The notes: a model not told the origin generated them from the sequence alone. DNA of 64,000 bases from Stomorhina lunata (GCA_933228675.1 OW121740.1:127855630-127919629), one strand, 5' to 3'; positions 1-10,489 are shown, counted from the first letter of the stretch. Program-made: numbers and translations.

Positions 1-595
1 AGAAATTTTTGAAAAATCTCCAATATATGTAAGAAATTTTTGAAAAAAATTTCTTTAAAAATAAAAAAATTTTGGAAAATTTTTTATAAAAAAAAATAAA
101 ATTTTGAAAAAGTCCTATAAAAATAAGTAATTTTTTGAAAAATTTGCTATAAAAATATGAAATTAAAAAAAAATTATAAAAATAAGAAATTAAAAAAAAA
201 AAATTATAAAAATAAATTTTTGAAAAATTTTCTATAAAATCAAAGATTTTTGAAAATTTCCTATAAAAATAAGAAGTTTTTAAATTTTCTTTAAAAATGG
301 GAAAATTTTGAAAAATTTCTATAAAAATAAAAAAATTTTGAAATTTTTTTTTTGAAAAATTTCCTATATAATTAAGAAATTTTTGAAAAATTTCCTATAA
401 GAAATAAAAATTTTTGAAAAATTTTCTATAAAAACAGGAACTTTTTGAAAAATTTTCTATCAAAATAAGTAATTTTTGAAAATATTCCTATAAAAATAAG
501 AAATTTTTGAAAAATTTTCTTTAAAAATCAAAAATGTTTGAAAAATTTCCTATAAACAAGAAATTTTTGAAAAATTGTTTATAAAAATATTCTTG
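1..595. repeat. Degenerate 31-bp tandem array (orientation 1)
   Basis: About 19 imperfect copies of a roughly 31-bp AT-only unit containing AAATTTTTGAAAAATTTCC followed by TATAAAAATAAG. Copies differ by substitutions and small indels. The same unit occurs in reverse complement at 2500-3225 and 4756-5165. The CCTATAAAAA part looks like a decayed form of the CTATAG palindrome shared by the other arrays. The array runs off the left edge of the window. Confidence 0.9.
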
Positions 596-1120
596 CATTT
601 TTGATGACTTATATTTTTAGCCTCGTTACGAAAAAGAAAATATTTCTAATCAATATTTTTAAAAAGATACGCTTTGATCTTTCTTCATATTCATACATAT
701 ATTAGATGTAATGAAAATTCCTTGAACTGATCTACATTAAATTGAAGGTAACTTCCTGGGTTATAAGAAATGCGTTATAAGGGTCAATTTATAGACATTT
801 ATTTATATATAACGAAAATTTATAAAAAGAAAATAAAAGAGAAGAAACTAATAAAAAATAATGGAAACTCTAACGTATGTAGCAAAAAGACTTTGATGGC
901 ATAAATAGAAAAGAACTTAATATGTAATAAATTGAAAAACTCACGTCACATGTTGATGATGTTACTACATACATACAAGTAATAAAAGCAGTTAATTTTT
1001 CAATATTTTGTAATTTGCGATAAACTTCAATTTGTTGGCAACTATTAGAGAATTATTTAGATTTTTAAGTTGGAATTTAGTCAAACAAATCAATTTGTAT
1101 TTCATTTTCAATGTTTACAG
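596..1120. other. Unique AT-rich DNA, no gene seen
   Basis: No long ORF, no transposon similarity and no array structure. It directly precedes a microRNA-like hairpin and a candidate splice acceptor, so it may be intron. Confidence 0.6.
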
Positions 1121-1221
1121 TCTGCAGCAAAATTAAAGCAGGTTTGATCACTTTTAAACTGAGGTATCTTCCAATATCTCAGTATATAAGTGATCAAACC
1201 TGAATTTGACTCCTTTGCAGA
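1121..1221 (+). ncRNA. MicroRNA-like hairpin (candidate precursor)
   Basis: A long imperfect stem-loop of 101 nt. The upper stem pairs 1139-1153 with 1188-1202 (15 perfect base pairs, CAGGTTTGATCACTT). After a 4-nt/4-nt internal loop, 1158-1163 pairs with 1178-1183 (ACTGAG/CTCAGT), capped by a 14-nt loop. Below it, 1130-1134 pairs with 1203-1207 and TCTGCA at 1121-1126 pairs with TGCAGA at 1216-1221. A ~25-bp upper stem with one small internal loop and a further basal stem is what a pri-microRNA looks like. It lies about 110 bp upstream of a candidate splice acceptor, which would suit an intronic microRNA. I cannot match either arm to a microRNA family I know. It could instead be a small inverted-repeat element. 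The minus strand would fold equally well. Confidence 0.45.
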
Positions 1222-1330
1222 TTAATAATTATTTGAATGTGATTTTTATATCCATACATTGGAAAAAAAGAAGTAAGTCCATCATTATATTACTAACATT
1301 CATCGTTTGACTCTGTTCTGTGCACTCTAG

Positions 1331-1417
1331 TTACTTAATGGCGTTGAATTACCAAATGATATTGTTAGAAAAATTGTTGATTTGATGGATGAATTTCAGT
1401 TAGAGATTTCAATTTAA
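1331..1417 (+). CDS. Candidate 3'-terminal coding exon, unknown protein
   Basis: A pyrimidine-rich stretch ending CACTCTAG at 1330 is a good splice acceptor. It is followed by 28 open codons and TAA at 1415-1417. The peptide (LLNGVELPNDIVRK, then IVDLMDEFQLEISI) is acidic and amphipathic and has normal amino-acid variety, unlike the Lys/Asn/Phe/Ile-rich translations of neighbouring AT-rich DNA. The acceptor's own TAG would be an in-frame stop just upstream, so translation is only possible if splicing occurs here. A possible polyadenylation signal AATAAA sits at 1768-1773. I do not recognise the protein. The upstream exon is not identified in this window. A chance short ORF cannot be excluded. 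Confidence 0.35.
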   Translation, partial: LLNGVELPNDIVRKIVDLMDEFQLEISI

Positions 1418-2000
1418 AATTTTTATCTTTTTTGATCGCCTTTATAAACTGATTGCCAGTCATCTGAATGATCTTTGGCAGATGATCATCATCAACAGAA
1501 TTTACAATGCAACAATTTGCCTTAAATTGTTTTCTTTTTATGATTTGTTACTTGTTTTCTTCTTATTTCGCATATTTTTCTTTTTGTTATAGCTAAAACT
1601 TAATTTAAGCTATAATTTTGAAATTTACTGTTAGTTATTTAATCTTTTGGGTGTATATTTTTGCTGTTTAACTCCAACAAAATATTTTATACATTTTCAT
1701 CTGCCAGCAGAGAAGTCAGTTTTTAGAATGAGAATGTGAATAGTCGAGAACCGACCACTAAAATTAAAATAAAGAAAGAATGATTTAAAAGGGTTTCACT
1801 GACGGAGATTACAGAAATAAAACTGTATTTTTCTATTAAAATAGTTTCCATACATTGTGTATGTACAAATGGATCTAATGGTTAAAATGCTTTCATAGCC
1901 ACTGAGTGAGCATTTGAATGATTGCGTTAAGAATTTCAATTGTAAGCTTCTATGGTCCCCTACAATCTAATACAAAGTTTATGAATTTTCAATGTAATTG
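1418..2000 (+). other. Unique DNA, possible 3' UTR with AATAAA
   Basis: No ORF or array. If the exon ending at 1417 is real, this is its 3' untranslated region, with AATAAA at 1768-1773. Otherwise it is unassigned spacer. Confidence 0.3.
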
Positions 2001-2500
2001 TAACATTTATATAAAAAATTGTTGAAATAATTGAAAAATGTTTATAAAAAATGTTCGAAATAATCAAAAAATTTCTATAGAAAATGCTCGAAATAATCGA
2101 AACTTCTATAGAAAATTTTCGATAAAATCGAAAAATTTCATTTAAAAATTTTCTATGAAATCGAAAAATTTCTTTTAAAAATTTTCGATGAAATCGTAAA
2201 ATTTCTATAGAAGATTTTTGTTGAAATCGAAAAATTTCAATAGAAAATTTTCGATAAAATCGAAAAATAAAAATATTTTCGATATAATCGAAAAATTTCT
2301 ATAGAAAATTTTCAAAATAATTGAAGAATTTCTATAGAAAATTTTCGATATAATCGAAGAATTTTTATAGAAAGTTTTCTATAAAAAATTTTTGATATAA
2401 TCGAAAAATTCCTATAGACAATTTTCAGAACAATCGAAGAACTTCTATAGAAAATTTTCGATTTAATCGAAACATTTCTATAAAAAAATTTTCGATATAT
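2001..2500. repeat. Degenerate 33-bp palindromic array
   Basis: Diverged copies of the 33-bp unit that becomes homogeneous at 3226-4755: TTTCTATAGAAA joined to a second near-palindrome TTTTCGATATAATCGAAAA. Substitutions and shortened units are frequent at the left end (2001-2300). Minus-strand translations of this block give an 11-residue repeat and are not genes. Confidence 0.9.
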
Positions 2501-3225
2501 GAAAAAATTTATTTTTAAAAAATCTCTCATTTTGATAGGAAATGTTTCCAAAAAGGGAGTTTTTCAAAAATTTGTTATTCTTATGGGAAATTTTTCAAAA
2601 ACTTCTTATTTTTATGGGAAATTTTTCAAAAATTTCTTATTTTTATGGGAAATTTTTCAAAAATTTCTAATTTTTATACAAAATTTTTTTAAAAATTTCT
2701 TATTTTTATAGGAAATTTTTTAAAAATGTATCAAAAATTTCTTATATTTATAGGAAATTTTCAAAAATTTCTTTTTTTTTCAGAAAAGATTTAAAAAATT
2801 TTTTTATTGTTATAGAATATTTTAAAAAATTTGTTATTTTTATATAAAATGTTTTAAAATTTCTTATTTTTACGAGATGTTTATTTTTTTTTTTTTATAA
2901 AGTAAAATTTTGAAAAATTTTTTTATAGAAAATTTTTCAAAAATTTCTGATTTTTATAGGAAATTTTTCAAAAATTTCTTACTTTTATAGAAAAATTTTT
3001 CAAAAATTTTTTATTTTTGTAGGAAAATTTTCAAAAATTTTTTATTTTTGTAGGAAGTTATTTTTTTTTTATAGGAATTTTTTCAAAATTTGTTTATTTT
3101 TATAGAAAATTTTTCAAAAATTTATTATTTTTATAGGAAATTTTTCAAAAATGTTTAGTTTTATAGGAAATTTTTCAAAAATTTCATATTTTTGTAGAAA
3201 AATTTTCAAAAATTTCTTATTTTAA
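2500..3225. repeat. 31-bp tandem array (orientation 2)
   Basis: About 23 copies of GGAAATTTTTCAAAAATTTC plus TTATTTTTATA. This is the reverse complement of the array at 1-595, now inserted between two blocks of the 33-bp array. Confidence 0.93.
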
Positions 3226-4755
3226 TACGAAAATCGATAATATCGAAAAATTTTTCGATATAATCGAAAATTTTCTATAAAAAAGTTTCGATATAATCGA
3301 AAAAAAAATTTCTATAGAAAATTTTCGATATAATCGAAAAATTTCTATAAAAAATTTTCGATATAATCGAAAAATTTCTATAGAAAATTTTCGATATAAT
3401 CGAAAAAATTTCTATAGAAAATTTTCGATATAATCGAAAAATTTTCGATATAATCGAAAAAATTCTATAGAAAATTTTCGATATAATCAAAAAATTTTTA
3501 TAGAAAATTTTCGATATAATCGAAAAATTTCTATAGAAAATTTTCGATATAATCGATAAATTTCTATAGAAAATTTTCGAAATAATCGAAAAATTTCTAT
3601 AGAAAATTTTCGATATAATCGAAAAATTTCGATATAATCGAAAAATTTCTATAGAAAATTTTCGATATAATCAAAAAATTTCTATAGAAAATTTTCGATA
3701 TAATCGAAAAATTTCTATAGAAAATTTTCGATATAATCGAAAAATTTCTATAGAAAATTTTCGATATAATCGAAAAATTTCTATAGAAAATTTTCGCTAT
3801 AATCAAAAAATTTCTATAGAAAATTTTCGATATAATCGAAAAATTTCTATAGAAAATTTTCGATATAATCGAAAAATTTCTATAGAAAATTTTCGATATA
3901 ATCGAAAAATTTCTATAGAAAATTTTCAATATAATCGAAAAATTTCTATAGAAAATTTTCGATATAATCGAAAAATTTCTATAGAAAATTTTCGATATAA
4001 TCGAAAAATTTCTATAGAAAATTTTCGATATAATCGAAAAATTTCTACATATAATCGAAAAATTTCTATAGAAAATTTTCGATATAATCGAAAAGTTTCT
4101 ATAGAAAATTTTCGATATAATCGAAAAATTTCTATAGAAAATTTTCGATATAATCGAAAAATTTCTATAGAAAATTTTCGATATAATCGAAAAATTTCTA
4201 TAGAAAATTTTCGATATAATCGAAAAATTTCTATAGAAAATTTTCGATATAATCGAAAAATTTCTATAGAAAATTTTCGATATAATCGAAAAATTTCTAT
4301 AGAAAATTTTTGATATAATCGAAAAATTTCTATAGAAAATTTTCGATATAATCGAAAAATTTCTATAGAAAATTTTCGATATAATCGAAAAATTTCTATA
4401 GAAAATTTTCGATATAATCGAAAAATTTCTATAGAAAGTTTTCGATATAATCGAAAAATTTCTATAGAAAATTTTCGATATAATCGAAAAATTTCTATAG
4501 AAAATTTTCGATGTAATCGAAAAATTTCTATAGAAAATTTTCGATATAATCGGAAAATTTCTATAGAAAATTTTCGATATAATCGAAAAATTTCTATAGA
4601 AAATTTTCTATAGAAAATTTTCGATATAATCGAAAAATTTCTATAGAAAATTTTCGATATAATCGAAAAATTTCTATAGAAAATTTTCGATATAATCGAA
4701 AAATTTCTATAGAAAATTTTCGATATAATCGAAAAATTTCTATAGAAAATTTTTA
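3226..4755. repeat. Homogeneous 33-bp array of two palindromes per unit
   Basis: About 46 copies of a 33-bp unit made of TTTCTATAGAAA and TTTTCGATATAATCGAAAA. Both halves can form hairpins. Copies are nearly identical in the middle. At about 4600-4620 the 14-bp core palindrome is duplicated alone, and near 4045-4055 one unit is shortened. Because 33 is a multiple of three, reading frames stay open through many units and yield a spurious 11-residue periodic peptide on the minus strand (for example 3597-3929). Confidence 0.97.
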
Positions 4756-5165
4756 TAAAAATTTCTTAGTTTTTTTTTGAGGAAAATTTTCAAAAAAATT
4801 TTTTTTTGCAGGAAATTTTTCAAAGAATTTCTATTTGTATAGGAAATTTTTCTAAAATTTCTTATTTTTATAGGAAAATTTTCTAAAATTTCTTATTTTT
4901 TTTTTTAGAAAATTTTTCAAAAATTTCTTATTTTTGTAGAAATTTCTTTTAAAAATTTCTTATTTTTATAGGAATGTTTTCATGTCTTATTTTTATGAAA
5001 ATTTTTCAAAAATGTCTTATTTTTATAGGAAATTTAAAAAAATGCTTTTTTTAGTAGGAAATTTTTAACAAATTTTTTCTTTTTATACAAAATTTGTCAA
5101 AAATTTCTTATTTTTTAGGATTTTTTTAATTTCTTATTTTTAAATAAAGGTTTTTAAAAATGTCA
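4756..5165. repeat. Degenerate 31-bp array (orientation 2)
   Basis: Diverged copies of the unit seen at 2500-3225, in the same orientation, decaying into unique DNA at about 5165. Confidence 0.88.
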
Positions 5166-5216
5166 TATTTTTTGTATTACTTAAAGATTAATTTATGACT
5201 TTCTTTTCTTAAACAG

Positions 5217-5245
5217 GTGCTGAGGGTATCAACAATTCGACTTAG
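5217..5245 (+). CDS. Candidate short terminal exon (last 8 codons)
   Basis: A pyrimidine tract and TTAAACAG end at 5216, a good acceptor. In the frame starting GCT at 5219 it reads Ala-Glu-Gly-Ile-Asn-Asn-Ser-Thr and then TAG at 5243-5245. An AATAAA polyadenylation signal follows at 5324-5329, about 80 bp downstream. Acceptor, stop and poly(A) signal in the right order suit a small alternative last exon. The coding part is too short to judge by composition, and the upstream exon is unknown. Confidence 0.25.
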
Positions 5246-5461
5246 CTAAAGAAAACCTTCTAGCTTCTACTGTTACCATTTGTATTGTTGTAAAATAGTG
5301 CAAATCTTCTTTATGTTACCATTAATAAATGTTTTAAAGTAATTTCTTAACATTATAAAAACCAACCTGCTTCTGATTTAAATTTTTTCATTCAAGTTCT
5401 TCCTAACAAATCAACACTAAAGTTCTTAGTCTCTATTTAAATTGTATTACCAGACTGTGGC

Positions 5462-5608
5462 ATGCGGTCAAATCGCGCTTCATACAAGGTTGCACCTGTG
5501 CCTTTGGTAGATCTTTGGTGCATTTTATCGTTTTTCATCATCGTCAGCAGCAGCAGCAGCACAACTTTGCCATTGTCTTTTGCTTATACACTTTCAAGAT
5601 TAAGGTGA
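5462..5608 (+). CDS. Candidate 48-aa ORF / possible first exon
   Basis: A locally GC-richer patch (about 5445-5615) stands out from its surroundings. ATG at 5462 opens 48 codons ending TGA at 5606-5608. The N-terminus is basic, and residues about 13-28 form a hydrophobic stretch (VPLVDLWCILSFFIIV) followed by five serines, which resembles a signal peptide or anchor. A second frame, with no ATG, is also open from about 5407 to 5615 and reads a five-glutamine run from (CAG)5. Possible splice donors are AAG/GTGAAA at 5605 and ACG/GTGAGA at 5613. It could be a coding first exon, a 5' UTR exon, or chance. No homologue recognised. Confidence 0.22.
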   Translation: MRSNRASYKVAPVPLVDLWCILSFFIIVSSSSSTTLPLSFAYTLSRLR

Positions 5609-5619
5609 AACGGTGAGAA

Positions 5620-6355
5620 AATTAGCAATAAGACAAATATCAAGTGATTCAATTTAAACAAATTTTATACTATGAAGATTTTGTTTAATAAGATTTTAAG
5701 TTTGTTTTAGGAAGTTGGTGAAAATATTACCGAAACATAATTTTTCCCGAAAAAAGATAGATATCGCTTGAGAAAAAATCTTATTAAAATAACAGGGACC
5801 TAATTGGGAGAAGAGATTAACTGTTATTTGGTGAAAAACTGTGAAAATGTAATAATTGGGTTGGTGAGAGAAAAATTATATGGTTTTACTTATTAAAGAG
5901 TTTAATTGTTGTTAAGATAAAATAAGAAATTCTTGGAATTTAGAAAATTATGGTTTGCCAAAAATTAAAATTGAATTTTTTGAAAGCTAATTATAAAAAT
6001 TTAGAATTACTTATCACCATGTCGTGCACTTTACTACCTTTATGAAACATTTCTTAAATTCATTCATAAATACCACAATTTCTAAATTTTAATTTTATGA
6101 ATAGTATTTAAAAGAAGCATTTGGAGAAAGATTTATATTATTGTATTATTTGTTGTTTAGTTGAATTCTATTCAATATTTCGACTCCAGCGGTTTTTGTT
6201 AGGTTAGACACAAACCATATCACCCCTGGGAGAAATAACTTAAGAAGCTACAGAGTCCAGGAATTGAAATATAAAAAGTATAGGCTAATCAATACTCTGA
6301 AATGTTCAAAACTTGGGTCGTGTGACCTCATTTACTGCCTACACTATCAGATTTA
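5620..6355. other. Unique AT-rich spacer, nothing recognised
   Basis: No ORF of note, no arrays and no transposon similarity that I can support. Confidence 0.6.
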
Positions 6356-6357
6356 AT

Positions 6358-6488
6358 CAATTTTTTTCTAGCGAAAAATTTTCGATAGAAATATTTTTTA
6401 GAGAAAAATTTTCAATAGAAATATTTTTCTACACAAAAATTTTCAATAGAAATATTATTCTATAGAAAAGTTTTCAATTGAAATATTT
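6358..6488. repeat. Left stub of the 31-bp array
   Basis: Four diverged units (CTAGCGAAAAATTTTCGATAG and variants with AGAAATATTTTT). It is the same family as 6845-9100 and is separated from it by the inserted element at 6490-6840. Confidence 0.88.
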
Positions 6489-6489
6489 T

Positions 6490-6840
6490 TCGTTAAGAGG
6501 TTGTGGGTTCGTCTAACTGAATCGATCATATGGTCATAGGTGAAATAGAAATGAGTGTTAACATAATTCTCGTTTTGCATTTCGCTTAAGAATTCAGTTA
6601 AATAGATGATCTTAACTACTGACATCTAACAAGTTGTGACACAGTGTGCTGATGAAGTCCGTAGCTGGGCAAAAAATGAAGCATTCCACACTGATAAGTG
6701 TCACATAGTTTTTTCAGTATTCCTAAAAATTATTAATCTAATTTTAAAAAAATCATAAAATTTGAAAAATAAAAATTTATGATATAAACCTGAGCCCGGA
6801 TTCGAGCCCACAATTTCTTAACATAAAATTCTTGGTTCAA
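6490..6840. mobile_element. ~350-bp inverted-repeat element with hammerhead-like fold
   Basis: Unique sequence interrupting a 31-bp array. Near the ends are imperfect inverted repeats: 6492-6511 matches the reverse complement of 6803-6822 at 17 of 20 positions (GTTAAGAGGTTGTGGGTTCG). On the minus strand the right repeat continues as GGCTCGAATCC, close to a tRNA T-arm / pol III B box (GGTTCGAATCC). No matching A box is seen. The interior carries a hammerhead-like structure (6636-6704). Possible identities are a retrozyme-like or SINE-like non-autonomous retroelement, or a foldback element. Exact boundaries and target duplication are not resolved. Confidence 0.5.
6636..6704 (+). ncRNA. Hammerhead-ribozyme-like structure (core G12 to A)
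   Basis: All three hammerhead stems can be drawn around the core. Stem I is GTGACAC 6636-6642 with GTGTCAC 6698-6704, plus AGTGTG 6643-6648 with CACACT 6687-6692. The conserved CTGATGA is at 6649-6655. Stem II is GTCC 6657-6660 with GGGC 6667-6670 and a 6-nt loop. The second core strand is AAA at 6672-6674, where a hammerhead needs GAA. Stem III is AATG 6675-6678 with CATT 6682-6685. The cleavage-site base is C 6686, directly before stem I. The order and pairing match a type I hammerhead. The G12-to-A change would be expected to abolish or greatly reduce cleavage, so this copy is probably a dead ribozyme from an active family. Confidence 0.5.
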
Positions 6841-6844
6841 TTTC

Positions 6845-9100
6845 TTTCAGAAATATTTTTCTATAGACAAATTTTCGATAGAAATATTTTTCTATAGACA
6901 AATTTTCGATAGAAATATTTTTCTATAGACAAATTTTCGATAGAAATATTTTTCTATAGACAAATTTTCGATAGAAATGTTTTTCTATAGACAAATTTTA
7001 GATAGAAATATTTTTCTATAGACAAATTTTCGATAGAAATATTTTTCTATAGACAAATTTTTAATAGAAATATTTTTCTATAAAAAATTTTTGATAGAAA
7101 TAATTTTCTATAGAAAAATTTTCGATAGAAATATTTTTCTATAGAAAAATTTTCGATAGAAATATTTTTCTATAGAAAAATTTTCGATAGAAATATTTTT
7201 CTATAGAAAAATTTTCGATAGAAATATTTTTCTATAGAAAAATTTTCGATAGAAATATTTTTCTACAGAAAAATTTTCGATAAAAATATTTTTCTATAGA
7301 AAAATTTTCGATAGAAATATTTTTCTATAGAAAAATTTTCGATAGAAATATTTTTCTATAGAAAAATTTTCGATAGAAATATTTTTCTATAGAAAAATTT
7401 TCGATAGAAATATTTTTCTATAGAAAAATTTTCGATAGAAATATTTTTCTATAGAAAAATTTTCGATGGAAATATTTTTCTATAGAAAAATTTTCAATAG
7501 AAATATTTTTCTATAGAAAAATTTTCAAAAGAAATATTTTTCTATAGAAAAATTTTCAAAAGAAATATTTTTCTATAGAAAAATTTTCAATAGAAATATT
7601 TTTCTATAGAAAAATTTTCAATAGAAATATTTTTCTATAGAAAAATTTTCAATAGAAATATTTTTCTATAGAAAAATTTTCAATAGAAATTTTTTTCTAT
7701 AGAAAAATTTTCAATAGAAATATTTTTCTATAGAAAAATTTTCAATAGAAATATTTTTCTATAGAAAAATTTTCAATAGAAATATTTTTCTATAGAAAAA
7801 TTTTCAATAGAAATATTTTTCTATAGAAAAATTTTCAATAGAAATATTTTTCTATAGAAAAATTTTCAATAGAAATATTTTTCTATAGAAAAATTTTCAA
7901 TAGAAATATTTTTCTATAGAAAAATTTTCAATAGAAATATTTTTCTATAGAAAAATTTTCAATAGAAATATTTTTCTATAGAAAAATTTTCAATAGAAAT
8001 ATTTTTCTATAGAAAAATTTTCAATAGAAATATTTTTCTATAGAAAAATTTTCAATAGAAATATTTTTCTATAGAAAAATTTTCAATAGAAATATTTTTC
8101 TATAGAAAAATTTTCAATAGAAATATTTTTCTATAGAAAAATTTTCAATAGAAATATTTTTCTATAGAAAAATTTTCAATAGAAATATTTTTCTATAGAA
8201 AAATTTTCAATAGAAATATTTTTCTATAGAAAAATTTTCGATAGAAAAATTTTCAATAGAAATATTTTTCTATAGAAAAATTTTCAATAGAAATATTTTT
8301 CTATAGAAAAATTTTCAATAGAAATATTTTTCTATAGAAAAATTTTCAATAGAAATATTTTTCTATAGAAAAATTTTCAATAGAAATATTTTTCTATAGA
8401 CATATTTTCAATAGAAATATTTTTCTATAGAAACATTTTCAATAGAAATATTTTTCTATAGAAAAATTTTCAATAGAAATATTTTTCTATAGAAAAATTT
8501 TCAATAGAAATATTTTTCTATAGAAAAATTTTCAATAGAAATATTTTTCTATAGAAAAATTTTCAATAGAAATATTTTTCTATAGAAAAATTTTCAATAG
8601 AAATATTTTTCTATAGAAAAATTTTCAATAGAAATATTTTTCTATAGAAAAATTTTCGATAGAAATATTTTCGATAAAAATATTTTTCGATAGAAAAATT
8701 TTCGATAGAAATATTTTTCTATAGAAAAATTTTCTATAGAAATATTTTTCTATAAAAAAATTTCCAATAGAAATATTTTTCTATAGAAAAATTTTCAATA
8801 GAAATATTTTTCTATAGAAAAATTTTCAATAGAAATATTTTTCTATAGAAAAATTTTCAATAGAAATATTTTTCTATAGAAAAATTTTCAATAGAAATAT
8901 TTTTCTATAGAAAAATTTTCAATAGAAATATTTTTCTATACAAAAATTTCCAATAGAAATATTTTTCTATCGAAAAATTTTTAATAGAAATATTTTTCTA
9001 TCGAAAAATTTTTAATAGAAATATTTTTCTATAGAAATGTCTTTATATAGAAAAATTTTCGATAGGAATGTTTTTCTATAGAAAAATTGTCGATAGAAAT
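6845..9100. repeat. 31-bp CTATAG array with three variant blocks
   Basis: About 72 copies of a 31-bp unit: TTTTTCTATAGAAAAATTTT followed by CAATAGAAATA or CGATAGAAATA. Variants are grouped: GACAAATTTTCGATAG at about 6890-7075, GAAAAATTTTCGATAG at about 7100-7470, and the CAATAG form at about 7490-8990. The last few units are diverged. The clustering shows local spreading of variants along the array. Confidence 0.97.
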
Positions 9101-10269
9101 GTTTTTCTGATGTGCAGAAACCACACATCAACAAAAAATCGTTGTTTCTTTAATGGTCGATTCATTAATCAATCATTGCAAATCATAGATCAAACAGAAC
9201 ATGTATCATTAAGTTGTTTCTTATCAACTGTTGCTTTCCGGGCAACCCGAATTACATTTAAGTAAAAGTTGCAAGAACCATCTTAAAACATTCCAAACAA
9301 ATTCCTTTCAAAAATGACTTTAACTGCTTTTTTTAGCTTAGACACAAACCTTCCTAAATACCACAAAGAATTTGACATAGATAATCTGTTTAAACTATCA
9401 ATAATTGTGTATAATTTAAAAATATTCTTATGAACCAAATATCTTTAAACCGTTACTTTTCTATAACAAAAAGAAATTAGTTCCAAATTCCATGTAACTA
9501 AGTTGACCTTTTCAGCCGAAACTTAACAACTTTTAACAAACGATACAACATTCAAATAATTACAAAACTATGCAAATTTTTTGATTCATTTAAAATAAAC
9601 TATTTATTAAAAAAAAAAAAAAAATATAAAAAAAGTAAGAATCAACTACGAAAAAATTGGACAAAACAGCTAAAAATAACTGTTGAATCGCGTTGGTAAA
9701 CACAATTTTTAGGGTGCTAATCTGCCATCTGTTGAACATGTTCAAGGAAGTGCTCACAGAACTCAACGATCACACAAAAACTCTAACTTTAGAAATTCTC
9801 AAAAAAAAGACACCAAAATTCAAAAAAAAAAAATAAATATACAAATACAAAGTTTTTGTAGGTCTTTCTGGGCTTTGCCACAAAGACATCCAAAATGGAG
9901 AAAAAAATCAAAGAAATATATAGAAAAAGAACTATTTAAAAAAAATGAAAAAAAAGATCTTTAAGAAAAAGGTGGGTCGTCGGGCGTGCTGTCTTTAACT
10001 TTTGTTGTTGCATTTCTAGGTAACTAAATCTAAAAGGCGCGAAATAGTTACAGATTCATTCATTTTAAGTTCTTGTAATCACTTGAACTTCATTTTTCTT
10101 CTTTTCTTCTGAGTTTTTGTTGTTATTTCTTTTCTTTTTTTTTAAATATAAATAGTACAACAAAACCTCATGACAAAGCCGGAAATTATTTGAATGCATA
10201 TTTTCATTTGATGAAACTTCACCACTCGACTTTCCGTTCGAATGGAATAGTCTAAAGCCAAGCGAATAT
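9101..10269. other. Unique AT-rich DNA, nothing recognised
   Basis: Contains poly(A) runs (about 9608-9625 and 9800-9830) and short ORFs without recognisable similarity (9068-9265 plus strand begins inside the array; 10065-10310 minus strand). I see no supported gene. Confidence 0.6.
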
Positions 10270-10391
10270 AAAGCAACAAAGTAGTGAAGGATTGTTTTAT
10301 AGTCGGTCAAGTACGAATATATGATACCCTACACCAAAGAGTTTTTAGTGTCTCCTTAGTAAAACAATAGTGTATACGCATGTACACTATT
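10270..10391 (-). mobile_element. Fragment of a B-type interspersed element
   Basis: TTTTATAGTCGGTCAAGTAC followed by GATACCCTACACC resembles the tail end, read on the minus strand, of the B elements at 54593 and 61196 (TATAGTCGGTCAAGCCGAC, then GATACCC). Only this end is recognisable. A 9-bp perfect inverted repeat (AATAGTGTA 10366-10374 with TACACTATT 10383-10391) lies just inside. Confidence 0.45.
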
Positions 10392-10489
10392 ATTTTTTTA
10401 TTGTTTTATAGGAATCTTCAGAACTGATTCTATTTGTGAAATTCTACTTCAAATGTGACCAAAAGATCAATTTAAATAATAACGGGTTG

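Noticed and set aside
2312..3929. Minus-strand ORFs of 71-110 codons with 11-residue repeats
   Set aside because: They are translations of the 33-bp satellite unit. Period divisible by three explains the open frames.
6796..6826. tRNA gene
   Set aside because: Only a T-arm-like stretch (GGCTCGAATCC, minus strand) is present. No acceptor, D or anticodon arms can be folded around it.
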